Of a stretch of 10,946 bases of DNA, positions 5,529-10,946 are shown one piece after another (position 1 is the stretch's first letter; every line of letters starts with the position of its first letter). Below the pieces are notes generated by a model that did no database searches, was not told the DNA's origin, and saw only the letters and a program-made list of their open reading frames with translations. The translations under genes were made by a program, and so were the position numbers. Source of the DNA: Sulfuricurvum sp. (GTDB taxonomy: Bacteria > Campylobacterota > Campylobacteria > Campylobacterales > Sulfurimonadaceae); assembly GCA_022729835.1 (NCBI GenBank), contig DZBC01000049.1, forward strand, positions 1 through 10,946, written 5' to 3'.

Positions 5529-6107
5529 ATGCAGTATTTTCGTCATATCGCCCTCATCTCAATGGCTTCAGCCCTACTTTTGGCCAACCCCTACGAAAGC
5601 AAAGAGGAGGAGATCGCCTCAGTGATCGCTACCGGGCAGAAAGCCTCCTCGGCTCTTTTGGGTGAACTAGGCGGTCATCTCAAAAGTGAACTTGAAAAAG
5701 GGGGTCCGCTGGGCGCAGCGAAGTTTTGTAGTCAAAGCGCATTTGAACTCACCCAAAGCATCGCCGCAAAACAGGGTAAAGGGGTTGATATTAAACGCGT
5801 CAGTCTCAAAAACCGTAACATAGCCAACGCCGCGCTAAAAGACGAAGCAGTCGTGCTCGAATCTCTCGAAAAACTGCACGCACAAGGTGTGATGCTGCCG
5901 GAGTATCTTCTCAAGCAAGTCGATGCCGACACCTACAAATTTTACAAGCCCATGCTAATCAACAAAGAGGTCTGTCTCAAGTGCCACGGCACCCTCACCG
6001 ACCCCGCGCTCAAAGCTGAAATCCACAGCAGCTACCCGCATGATAAAGCAACCGGCTACAAAATGGGCGATCTGCGCGGCACCATTGTCGTCACCATCAA
6101 GAAATAG
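5529..6107 (+). CDS. Exported DUF3365 (Tll0287-like) monohaem protein
   Basis: This 192-residue protein has a Sec signal peptide (hydrophobic residues 7-19, likely cleavage after LLLA or LLLAN) and one c-type haem site, CLKCH, at residues 149-153, so it acts in the periplasm. The layout is that of the DUF3365/Tll0287-like domain, a PAS-like fold found alone or as the sensor part of kinases and cyclases. In the structurally studied cyanobacterial member the haem iron is held by histidine and cysteine. Here C67 in the conserved GAAKFCSQSA segment is the probable cysteine ligand, which is inference from the family. KRVSLKNRNIANAA (89-102) and the C-terminal GDLRGTIVVTI strand are also typical. 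A role as a redox or gas sensor or a small electron carrier is possible. Its 3' end overlaps the CZB gene by 11 bases, tail to tail. Confidence 0.85.
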   Translation: MQYFRHIALISMASALLLANPYESKEEEIASVIATGQKASSALLGELGGHLKSELEKGGPLGAAKFCSQSAFELTQSIAAKQGKGVDIKRVSLKNRNIANAALKDEAVVLESLEKLHAQGVMLPEYLLKQVDADTYKFYKPMLINKEVCLKCHGTLTDPALKAEIHSSYPHDKATGYKMGDLRGTIVVTIKK

Positions 6108-6555
6108 TCTCGAACTCCGACTCCGGCATCGCGCCTACGCGACGCTCGAGCCGCTCTATCATAGAAAGCAATTCTTCTGAGATTTTTTTTAGCCCAGTAA
6201 AATAATCACTTGCAGCTTGCTGTTCATGAACGCTAATTTGTTTCTTGAAATTAAAAAGCTTGCTGAAAAACGAACGATCAAAATCACCAAAATAGATTTT
6301 GAAAATTTTTAGATAAGTATCGTGAAGCTCTTCATGTTTGCGCTCGATCTCTTTGAAGCAATCCATACCCGGCTTCATCCCAAGAGTCTGGCCCTCGCCA
6401 TAAAACCAAAGCCCAAACGCACAATCGGTACTATCCATGGGAATCGACTCTTTTTCGACCGGAAAACCTTCAGTCAAAGCCTTTGCACGATGAACCCATT
6501 TGATATGTGCTTTCTTGGCCTCGCGTAAATGCAACAGTGTTTCCTCTTTTTTCAT
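6097..6555 (-). CDS. Stand-alone CZB (chemoreceptor zinc-binding) domain protein
   Basis: This 152-residue soluble protein consists of a CZB four-helix domain and a helical tail. The expected zinc ligands are visible: H17 in KKAHIKW, C45 in DSTDCAFGLWFYGEG, and H74 and H78 in FKEIERKHEELHDTY. CZB domains usually sit on chemoreceptors or diguanylate cyclases and sense zinc or oxidants such as hypochlorite through the ligand cysteine. Here there is no receptor, GGDEF or membrane segment. The remaining residues (about 95-152) are amphipathic helix with no recognised domain. ATG at 6553-6555 is preferred over the preceding GTG because AAGGA lies six bases upstream. It is on the strand of rny but has its own candidate promoter. 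The true partner is unknown. Confidence 0.82.
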   Translation of the reverse strand: MKKEETLLHLREAKKAHIKWVHRAKALTEGFPVEKESIPMDSTDCAFGLWFYGEGQTLGMKPGMDCFKEIERKHEELHDTYLKIFKIYFGDFDRSFFSKLFNFKKQISVHEQQAASDYFTGLKKISEELLSMIERLERRVGAMPESEFETIS

Positions 6556-6586
6556 CACTATTCCTTATATTGAAGATGTCTGGGTA

Positions 6587-6592
6587 ATTGTA
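6587..6592 (-). promoter_or_regulatory. Possible -10 box for the CZB gene
   Basis: TACAAT on the minus strand, preceded by TGGT, lies in the 65-base gap between rny and the CZB gene. The transcript would have a leader of about 25 bases carrying the AAGGA ribosome site. It is a weak call, as read-through from rny is equally likely. I see no convincing terminator after rny. Confidence 0.3.
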
Positions 6593-6620
6593 ACCAAAAA
6601 ACTTCTCTGCCGATAGCTAT

Positions 6621-8189
6621 TTATTTGGCATACTCCACCACCCGGCTCTCGCGGATCACACTCACCTTGATTTCACCTGGGTACTGCACCTTGCTTTCGA
6701 TCTCGCGGGCAATCTCGCGGGCCAGTAGCACACTCTCGTCGTCGTTGATGAGCTGTGCATTGACGATCACACGCACTTCGCGTCCCGCATTGATGGCAAA
6801 AGCCTGCTTAACCCCCTCTTTTTGGGTCGCAATCTCCTCAATCTCGCTGACACGACGCAAAAAGCTCTCCAGCACCTCACGCCTAGCACCCGGACGCGCC
6901 GCAGAGAGGGCATCAGCCGCGCAGACGGCGGCGCACTCGATGCTTTGAATCTCTTCAAGCCCATGATGCGCATAGACCGCATTAATAACGACCGAATGCT
7001 CGTTGTACTGACGGCAAATCTCAGCGCCCAGATCGACGTGACTGCCTTGCTTGTCGTGCGTCAGCGCCTTGCCCACATCATGCAACAATCCGGCTCGACG
7101 CGCAAGCAATGGATCACCACCCATCTCCGCAGCCATCATACCTGCTAGGTGCGCTACCTCCAGCGTATGCGCCAATGCGTTTTGGCCGTAGCTGGCGCGG
7201 TAGCGTAAACGCCCCAATAGCTTGATGAGTTCGGGATGGATGTTACTAAGCCCTAGATCAAAGATGATCTCCTCACCTTCCCGCGTCACCGCCTCGTCAA
7301 ACTCCTCACACACCTTGGCATAGATCTCCTCAATGCGCGCGGGCTGAATGCGCCCATCAGCGATCAAAAGTTCCAGTGTCTTCATCGCAATGGCGCGACG
7401 GTAGAGGTTGAAACTGCTAATGATGATCGTATTGGGCGTTTCATCGATGATGATATCAACCCCTAAGAGCATCTCCAGCGTCTTGATATTACGCCCTTCT
7501 TTACCAATGATACGCCCCTTTAGTTCGTCATCTTCGAGGTGCAAGAAATTGACCAGACGTTCAGAGGCGAATTCACCGGCATAGCGCGCCGTCGCCTGAG
7601 CCAAAATATAGTGAGCGTTGCGTTTGGCCTCTTTTTTGGCCTCCTCTTCCATTTTGCGCACCATATGTGCGATGTCCGCTCGAGAGCGCTCTTTAACCTT
7701 CTGCATCAAGACCGCTTTCGCTTCATCTTGGGTCATACCCGCATGTTTTTCAACGATACGCGTCACCTCATCAATGCGTCCTTGATAATCCAACATAGAC
7801 TTATCAAGTGCTTTTTCACGCTGCTTGAGTCCGATACGCTCACCCTCAATCTTTTTGCGTTCATCACTCAGAAACTCTCGTTCGCGTTTTTGATACTGCT
7901 TAAACTCACTCTCGCCGCGCGATAGCTTCTCCTCACGCTCCGAAAGACTCTTTTTGGCCTCATCTATGGCCTCTTCATACCGTTTTTTAGCCTCAAACTC
8001 GATCTCTTTGGAGCGCATAGCACTGCGTTCAAAGAGAATCTCCGCTTCACTCTCTATCGCTCTGGCCTTTGCTTTGGCCTGCTCAATATAGATATGCAAA
8101 TGCGAAGCATCAAGTCGTTTGGCGATGAAAAAACCGACAGTGCCGCTAATAATGGCAACGCCGCCGCCTAATAAAATCTCGTTTAGCAT
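6621..8189 (-). CDS. rny: Ribonuclease Y
   Basis: This 522-residue membrane-anchored endoribonuclease starts mRNA decay. Order of parts: N-terminal membrane helix (about 4-23), long coiled coil rich in Glu, Lys and Arg (30-190), KH RNA-binding domain with GRIIGKEGRNIK (225-236), HD phosphohydrolase domain with H341, the H369-D370 pair in GLLHDVGKA and D426 in CAADALSAARPGARRE, and a C-terminal domain ending in IRESRVVEYAK, the usual RNase Y ending. Length is normal for the family (about 515-525). The ATG lies inside the end of the cyclo-ligase gene (44-base overlap), with AAGAGGA seven bases upstream. RNase Y is the main decay nuclease in many Firmicutes and is also standard in Campylobacterota. 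All catalytic residues appear intact. Confidence 0.97.
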   Translation of the reverse strand: MLNEILLGGGVAIISGTVGFFIAKRLDASHLHIYIEQAKAKARAIESEAEILFERSAMRSKEIEFEAKKRYEEAIDEAKKSLSEREEKLSRGESEFKQYQKREREFLSDERKKIEGERIGLKQREKALDKSMLDYQGRIDEVTRIVEKHAGMTQDEAKAVLMQKVKERSRADIAHMVRKMEEEAKKEAKRNAHYILAQATARYAGEFASERLVNFLHLEDDELKGRIIGKEGRNIKTLEMLLGVDIIIDETPNTIIISSFNLYRRAIAMKTLELLIADGRIQPARIEEIYAKVCEEFDEAVTREGEEIIFDLGLSNIHPELIKLLGRLRYRASYGQNALAHTLEVAHLAGMMAAEMGGDPLLARRAGLLHDVGKALTHDKQGSHVDLGAEICRQYNEHSVVINAVYAHHGLEEIQSIECAAVCAADALSAARPGARREVLESFLRRVSEIEEIATQKEGVKQAFAINAGREVRVIVNAQLINDDESVLLAREIAREIESKVQYPGEIKVSVIRESRVVEYAK

Positions 8190-8748
8190 TTTTGGTTCCT
8201 CTTGCGCCGTAGCAACGCCACGGAGTCACCAGCAGATCCGCCGAAACATCATAATGGTCACATATATTCTTGGGGGTTAGACACAACTCCGGTTGTACAA
8301 ATATGATAATGGGTTTTTTGGGTAGCCCGGCAAAAAAACGGTCGTACATTCCCTTGCCAAAGCCGATTCGACGTGCTCTGCCGTCCACTCCGACTGCGGG
8401 CACTATAGCTACATCAATTTTTTTAATCGTTTGATAAGAATTCCGAGGCTCGAAAATACCGAAGGTTTTTCGTTCCAAGGGTAATCTGAATGCTACCATC
8501 TTGAAACTTTCACCTTCCATAAAAGGCAAATAGACCTTTTTACGTCGGCGTAGCTTTGCAATCAGCGGGCGTAAATCCGCCTCAAATGCCAAGGGCCAAT
8601 AGAGCAAAATATGCCTTACATGTAAGCCTTCAATCAGCCTCCAAAGACGCTGACGCAGCCGTGCATCTTTGGTGCGTTTGTTGTGACGCGGAGCCTTTTT
8701 CATCCGCTCCAGACACTCGTTTCTGAAGCTCGCTTTCGATAGAGACAT
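8146..8748 (-). CDS. 5-formyltetrahydrofolate cyclo-ligase
   Basis: This 200-residue cytosolic enzyme uses ATP to convert 5-formyl-THF to 5,10-methenyl-THF, returning a stored folate to one-carbon metabolism. The signature is IGFGKGMYDRFFAGL (residues 128-142), the ATP/phosphate loop that usually reads GxGxGYYD. M134 replaces the usual first tyrosine. Further support is KVYLPFMEGESFKMVAF (71-87), FGIFEPRN (96-103), AIVPAVGVDGRARRIG and the terminal YDVSADLLVTP. After this usual end there are about 24 extra basic residues including RRRR. The last 14 or so are encoded in the 44-base overlap with rny, so that tail may be a by-product of the overlap. There is no clear ribosome site before ATG 8748. 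One copy of the palindrome encodes GLHVRH, and a partial copy spans the start codon. Confidence 0.88.
   Translation of the reverse strand: MSLSKASFRNECLERMKKAPRHNKRTKDARLRQRLWRLIEGLHVRHILLYWPLAFEADLRPLIAKLRRRKKVYLPFMEGESFKMVAFRLPLERKTFGIFEPRNSYQTIKKIDVAIVPAVGVDGRARRIGFGKGMYDRFFAGLPKKPIIIFVQPELCLTPKNICDHYDVSADLLVTPWRCYGARGTKNAKRDFIRRRRCHY
8616..8625. repeat. TTACATGTAA palindrome, copy 6
   Basis: Exact copy within CCTTACATGTAAGC, inside the cyclo-ligase gene. It is read in the other tolerated frame, as L-H-V. Confidence 0.8.
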
Positions 8749-8752
8749 GTAA
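8745..8752. repeat. Partial palindrome at the cyclo-ligase start codon
   Basis: ACATGTAA keeps eight of the ten bases. It overlaps the start codon of the cyclo-ligase gene, whose ATG is at 8746-8748 on the minus strand. It may be a decayed copy or chance. Confidence 0.4.
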
Positions 8753-8762
8753 TCGCTTTTTG

Positions 8763-8782
8763 ACTATAATGATGCAATTTTA
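8763..8782 (-). promoter_or_regulatory. Candidate -10 boxes for the cyclo-ligase/rny operon
   Basis: On the minus strand there are two options: TATAGT (8763-8768), giving a leader of about eight bases, and TAAAAT (8777-8782), giving one of about 22. The first overlaps the plus-strand TATAAT of the lipoprotein gene almost base for base, so the two directions may compete for polymerase. Confidence 0.4.
8765..8770 (+). promoter_or_regulatory. Consensus -10 box for the lipoprotein-ftsY run
   Basis: TATAAT, with TG four bases before it, fits a vegetative -10 element. Transcription would start near 8777, and the leader carries AAAGGGA just before ATG 8797. It lies in the 48-base gap with the divergent cyclo-ligase gene. 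Confidence 0.5.
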
Positions 8783-8796
8783 CCCAAAGGGACCGT

Positions 8797-9336
8797 ATGT
8801 TCAAAGCTACCCTCGCCCTCGCTCTTTTGCTCCTTTTTTTTGGATGTGATAAGGAGCACGTCGAAGAGGCCAATGCCTTGGTTGCCTCAAGCCATTTCGA
8901 GCTCATCGACACCAACGCCACGCAATACACTATTTCCAAATCTGGCAACCGCTTTGATCTCCCCACTGCCGGAAACAAGCTTGTCATCTACGACGTCTTT
9001 GCCACATGGTGCCCTCCATGCAAAGCCATTGCGCCACACCTTGCAGCCTTGCAAGCAGAGTTTGAGGGTGATCTGCTCATCCTTGGCATCACCGTCGAAG
9101 AGGAACTCAGTGATGAGCAGTTGCACACCTACGCCAAAGAGCATGGCGCCGCCTATCCGCTTTGCCGCGCAAACCGCGTCTTTACCAACGCACTGGCTTC
9201 ATCGATCAAGGTGGGTTCAGGCTTTCCGATCCCACTGATGGTCATGTTTCGCAACGGCGAATACGTCACCCACTACGCCGGAGCCGTGCCGCCTGAGATG
9301 ATACGCGCCGATATCCGCCGTATTTTGGGCAAATAG
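8797..9336 (+). CDS. TlpA-like thioredoxin-fold lipoprotein
   Basis: This 179-residue envelope protein has a short hydrophobic signal (residues 3-15) followed by a lipobox-like FFGC, so C17 is the likely lipidated cysteine. The box is not perfect at -3/-2 (F-F), so a cleaved or anchored form cannot be excluded. The thioredoxin fold follows: VFATWCPPCKAIAPHL with active-site C72 and C75, and a cis-proline segment GFPIPLMVMF near P146. CPPC and the insert between strands fit the TlpA/ResA group, which reduces disulfides in periplasmic proteins such as apocytochrome c or oxidases. The exact client is unknown. The ATG has AAAGGGA four bases upstream. The stop codon directly abuts the ftsY start (TAG-ATG), so the two genes are co-transcribed. 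In Campylobacter jejuni, as I recall, a thioredoxin-like lipoprotein also precedes ftsY. Confidence 0.87.
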   Translation: MFKATLALALLLLFFGCDKEHVEEANALVASSHFELIDTNATQYTISKSGNRFDLPTAGNKLVIYDVFATWCPPCKAIAPHLAALQAEFEGDLLILGITVEEELSDEQLHTYAKEHGAAYPLCRANRVFTNALASSIKVGSGFPIPLMVMFRNGEYVTHYAGAVPPEMIRADIRRILGK

Positions 9337-10509
9337 ATGCTAGGCTGGCTCAGTAAAACTCTAAGCGCCATTCAAGGCGTCGCGCCCAACAAACAGAGCA
9401 CACTCACCAAAGAGCAGCTAGAAGAGGTGTTGCTGGAGGCTGATGTAGAGTATGATCTGGTGGAGATCATTTTACGCGAGCTCCACGGCGATAAAATCCG
9501 CCGCGAGCAAGTACGCTCCAAACTCCTTTTTACCCTCTCGTGGGCCGCCTATGAATCGCCCCAGAACATCGCACCCTTCGTCGATCTAATCGTCGGCGTC
9601 AACGGCGCCGGCAAAACCACCACCATCTCCAAGCTTGCCAAACGTTCCCTAAATGAAGGCAAAAGTGTGCTTCTAGGTGCCAGTGACACCTTCCGTGCCG
9701 CAGCGATAGAGCAGCTTGGTCTCTGGGCAAAACGCTTGGAGATCCCCATCATCGCCTCTAAACAGGGTCACGACCCCTCCGCTGTAGCCTTTGATGCCAT
9801 CGAATCGGCCAAAGCGCGCGGCACCGATCACGTCATCATCGATACCGCAGGACGGCTCCACACCCAAAAGAACCTCGCCAACGAACTGCAAAAGATCGTG
9901 CGCATCTGCGACAAGGCCCACTCCGGCGCACCCCACCGCAAAATGCTAATCATCGACGGCACGCAAGGCAACTCAGCCATCGCGCAGGCCCGAGCCTTCC
10001 ATGAGATGATCGATATCGACGGCATCATCGTCACCAAGCTCGACGGCACCGCCAAAGGGGGCGCGGTCTTCTCTATCGCCTACGCCCTGCGTCTGCCCAT
10101 TCTTTTTGTCGGGGTGGGCGAACAGCCAGAAGATTTGATCGAGTTCGATAAGTACGCCTTTGTAGACGGCTTTTTGGATGCGATTTTTGAGAGCGAAAAC
10201 GCTGGAACTGCCACCTTTTCATCACCTCAAAAAGTGCCAAATACTCAAGAGCAAAGCAGCACGCCATCACCCGTACAAAGCGGCCCCACACTCGAGCAGA
10301 TCAGCCGCTTGCACGCCATCGAAGGCGCAGACCGCACCCGCCTCGTCGCCCTACTCGACAGTGATGGCTACAGCCTCCTTTCACGCCACTTTGTACGCAA
10401 CAAAAATACTTGGGACGACTTCAAACTCGTTCCCGATGAGGCGTCACTTTACTGGGAGATCCGTGCCCGTGATGGCTCCGTCTTAAAGCGTTATCCGCTT
10501 GAAGCATGA
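9337..10509 (+). CDS. ftsY: SRP receptor GTPase FtsY, with a C-terminal extension
   Basis: This 390-residue receptor for the signal recognition particle docks ribosome-SRP complexes at the membrane for insertion of inner-membrane proteins. A short N domain (residues 22-75) is followed by the G domain: P-loop GVNGAGKTT (87-95), DTFRAAA (117-123), DTAGR (169-173), DGTQGNSA (207-214, where many bacteria have DATTGQNA), TKLDGTAKGG (233-242) and GVGEQPEDL (259-267). There is no long acidic A domain at the N-terminus. The G domain ends near residue 285. It is followed by a Ser/Pro/Thr/Gln-rich linker (286-317) and about 73 residues that I do not recognise (318-390). The frame is open and codon use looks the same, so this appears to be a true fusion and not a missed stop. 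ATG 9337 follows the previous stop directly. Confidence 0.95.
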   Translation: MLGWLSKTLSAIQGVAPNKQSTLTKEQLEEVLLEADVEYDLVEIILRELHGDKIRREQVRSKLLFTLSWAAYESPQNIAPFVDLIVGVNGAGKTTTISKLAKRSLNEGKSVLLGASDTFRAAAIEQLGLWAKRLEIPIIASKQGHDPSAVAFDAIESAKARGTDHVIIDTAGRLHTQKNLANELQKIVRICDKAHSGAPHRKMLIIDGTQGNSAIAQARAFHEMIDIDGIIVTKLDGTAKGGAVFSIAYALRLPILFVGVGEQPEDLIEFDKYAFVDGFLDAIFESENAGTATFSSPQKVPNTQEQSSTPSPVQSGPTLEQISRLHAIEGADRTRLVALLDSDGYSLLSRHFVRNKNTWDDFKLVPDEASLYWEIRARDGSVLKRYPLEA

Positions 10510-10513
10510 CACT

Positions 10514-10559
10514 GTGACATTTTTTTCACCCTTACATGTAAGCGGTGCTACACTCTCTC
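10514..10559 (+). promoter_or_regulatory. radA: ftsY-radA gap: palindrome plus extended -10 promoter
   Basis: The 50-base gap holds a T-run (10520-10526), a CTTACATGTAAG palindrome (10531-10542) and TGCTACACT (10546-10554), a plausible extended -10 ending five bases before the radA ATG. Transcription would start at about the ATG. The palindrome falls where polymerase would contact the spacer between -35 and -10. No ribosome site is seen. Confidence 0.4.
10532..10541. repeat. TTACATGTAA palindrome, copy 7 (intergenic)
   Basis: Exact copy within CCTTACATGTAAGC, the same 14 bases as copy 6. It is the only full copy outside a gene, and it lies in the radA promoter region. Confidence 0.8.
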
Positions 10560-10946
10560 ATGGCTAAGAAAAAACCCCTCTTTGAGTGTCAACACTGCGG
10601 TTTTACCACCCCAAAATGGATGGGCAAATGCACCAACTGCGGCGGCTGGGACTCCTTTGTAGAGCTGAGCGAGGCCCAACAGGAGATCGTCAAACTCACC
10701 TCACTCGCCCCCTCAGGCAACGCCAAAGCCCAAAGCATTATGCACATCAGCGAAACCGCCGTCGAGCGCTTTAGCAGTAACGATGTTGAACTCGACATGG
10801 TGCTTGGCGGCGGCGTGGTTCCGGGCTCACTCACCCTCATCGGCGGTAGCCCTGGTGTGGGTAAATCAACCCTACTGCTCAAAGTAGGGGCCAATATCGC
10901 CCAAAGCGGCAAAAATGTCCTTTACGTCACCGGCGAGGAGAGCGAG
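10560..10946 (+). CDS. radA: DNA repair protein RadA, N-terminal part (cut by window edge)
   Basis: The 129 visible codons give the N-terminus of RadA (Sms), a RecA-like ATPase and helicase that extends recombination intermediates in repair and transformation. The zinc finger is complete: C10-x2-C13 and C24-x2-C27 in FECQHCGF and GKCTNCGGWDSF. Then come the conserved segment LDMVLGGGVVPGSLTLIGG and Walker A GSPGVGKST (about residues 101-109), followed by VLYVTGEESE, the start of the family's next motif. The Lon-like C-terminal domain lies outside the window. The ATG at 10560 fits the standard MAKKK N-terminus. It has no Shine-Dalgarno sequence and may be read from a leaderless transcript. Confidence 0.95.
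   Translation, partial: MAKKKPLFECQHCGFTTPKWMGKCTNCGGWDSFVELSEAQQEIVKLTSLAPSGNAKAQSIMHISETAVERFSSNDVELDMVLGGGVVPGSLTLIGGSPGVGKSTLLLKVGANIAQSGKNVLYVTGEESE

Noticed and set aside
6593..6620. Possible terminator after rny (T-run near 6595-6600 on the minus strand)
   Set aside because: I could not find a convincing GC-rich stem before the T-run.
7539..7925. Plus-strand open frame (128 codons) opposite rny
   Set aside because: It is a mirror of the RNase Y coiled coil: the Phe/Leu-rich look comes from reading Lys/Glu codons backwards.
8777..9144. Other-frame open readings over the lipoprotein gene start
   Set aside because: The TlpA-like frame has the signal sequence, CPPC motif, promoter and ribosome site; the others have none.
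10514..10529. GTGA...TCAC around a T-run after ftsY as a terminator
   Set aside because: The stem is only four base pairs with the T-run in the loop, so it would not terminate transcription.
1..10946. Possible defence system, prophage, transposon or biosynthetic cluster
   Set aside because: All identified genes are housekeeping or common accessory families. There is no transposase, integrase, phage or toxin-like gene and no change in codon style along the window.

Overview
The window looks like ordinary chromosome from a Campylobacterota (Epsilonproteobacteria) bacterium, probably a free-living, respiring type. The case rests on gene content and on two gene orders that I recall from Campylobacter and Helicobacter: cmoB next to a Cj0977/HP0420-like hotdog protein, and 5-formyl-THF cyclo-ligase/rny opposite a TlpA-like lipoprotein-ftsY-radA run. 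Base composition looks near half GC by eye, high for this phylum. I cannot name a genus. The window is almost entirely coding. There is no gap over 300 bases, and I see no rRNA, tRNA, CRISPR array or insertion sequence.

Layout. 1-2483 (minus strand): an operon-like run rmuC -> DUF455 ferritin-like protein -> nadE, with nadE cut by the window edge. 2560-3156 (plus): a small metallo-beta-lactamase-fold hydrolase. It meets a hotdog thioesterase tail to tail (3153-3653, minus), which follows cmoB (3653-4549, minus) with a one-base stop/start overlap. 4586-5491 (plus): a YiiP/FieF-type cation efflux pump. 5529-6107 (plus): an exported DUF3365 haem protein with one CxxCH site. 6097-6555 (minus): a free-standing CZB (zinc-binding) protein. 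6621-8748 (minus): 5-formyltetrahydrofolate cyclo-ligase overlapping ribonuclease Y. 8797-10946 (plus): a thioredoxin-fold lipoprotein, ftsY with an unusual C-terminal extension, and the start of radA.

Functionally these are housekeeping genes: NAD synthesis, wobble-uridine tRNA modification, mRNA decay, folate repair, membrane-protein targeting, recombination and metal export, plus an envelope redox element. I found no defence system, prophage or biosynthetic cluster.

The strongest unexplained signal is not a gene. It is a short palindrome, TTACATGTAA (often CCTTACATGTAAGS), that occurs five times exactly and twice with one mismatch. Six of these seven sites lie inside genes and one lies in the ftsY-radA promoter gap. 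Where it falls in a frame that would create a stop codon, it carries a mismatch exactly at the stop. This resembles a genome-wide iterated palindrome. Second in interest are the roughly 100-residue C-terminal extension of FtsY and several promoters whose -10 box sits 5-6 bases before the ATG, which suggests leaderless transcripts.
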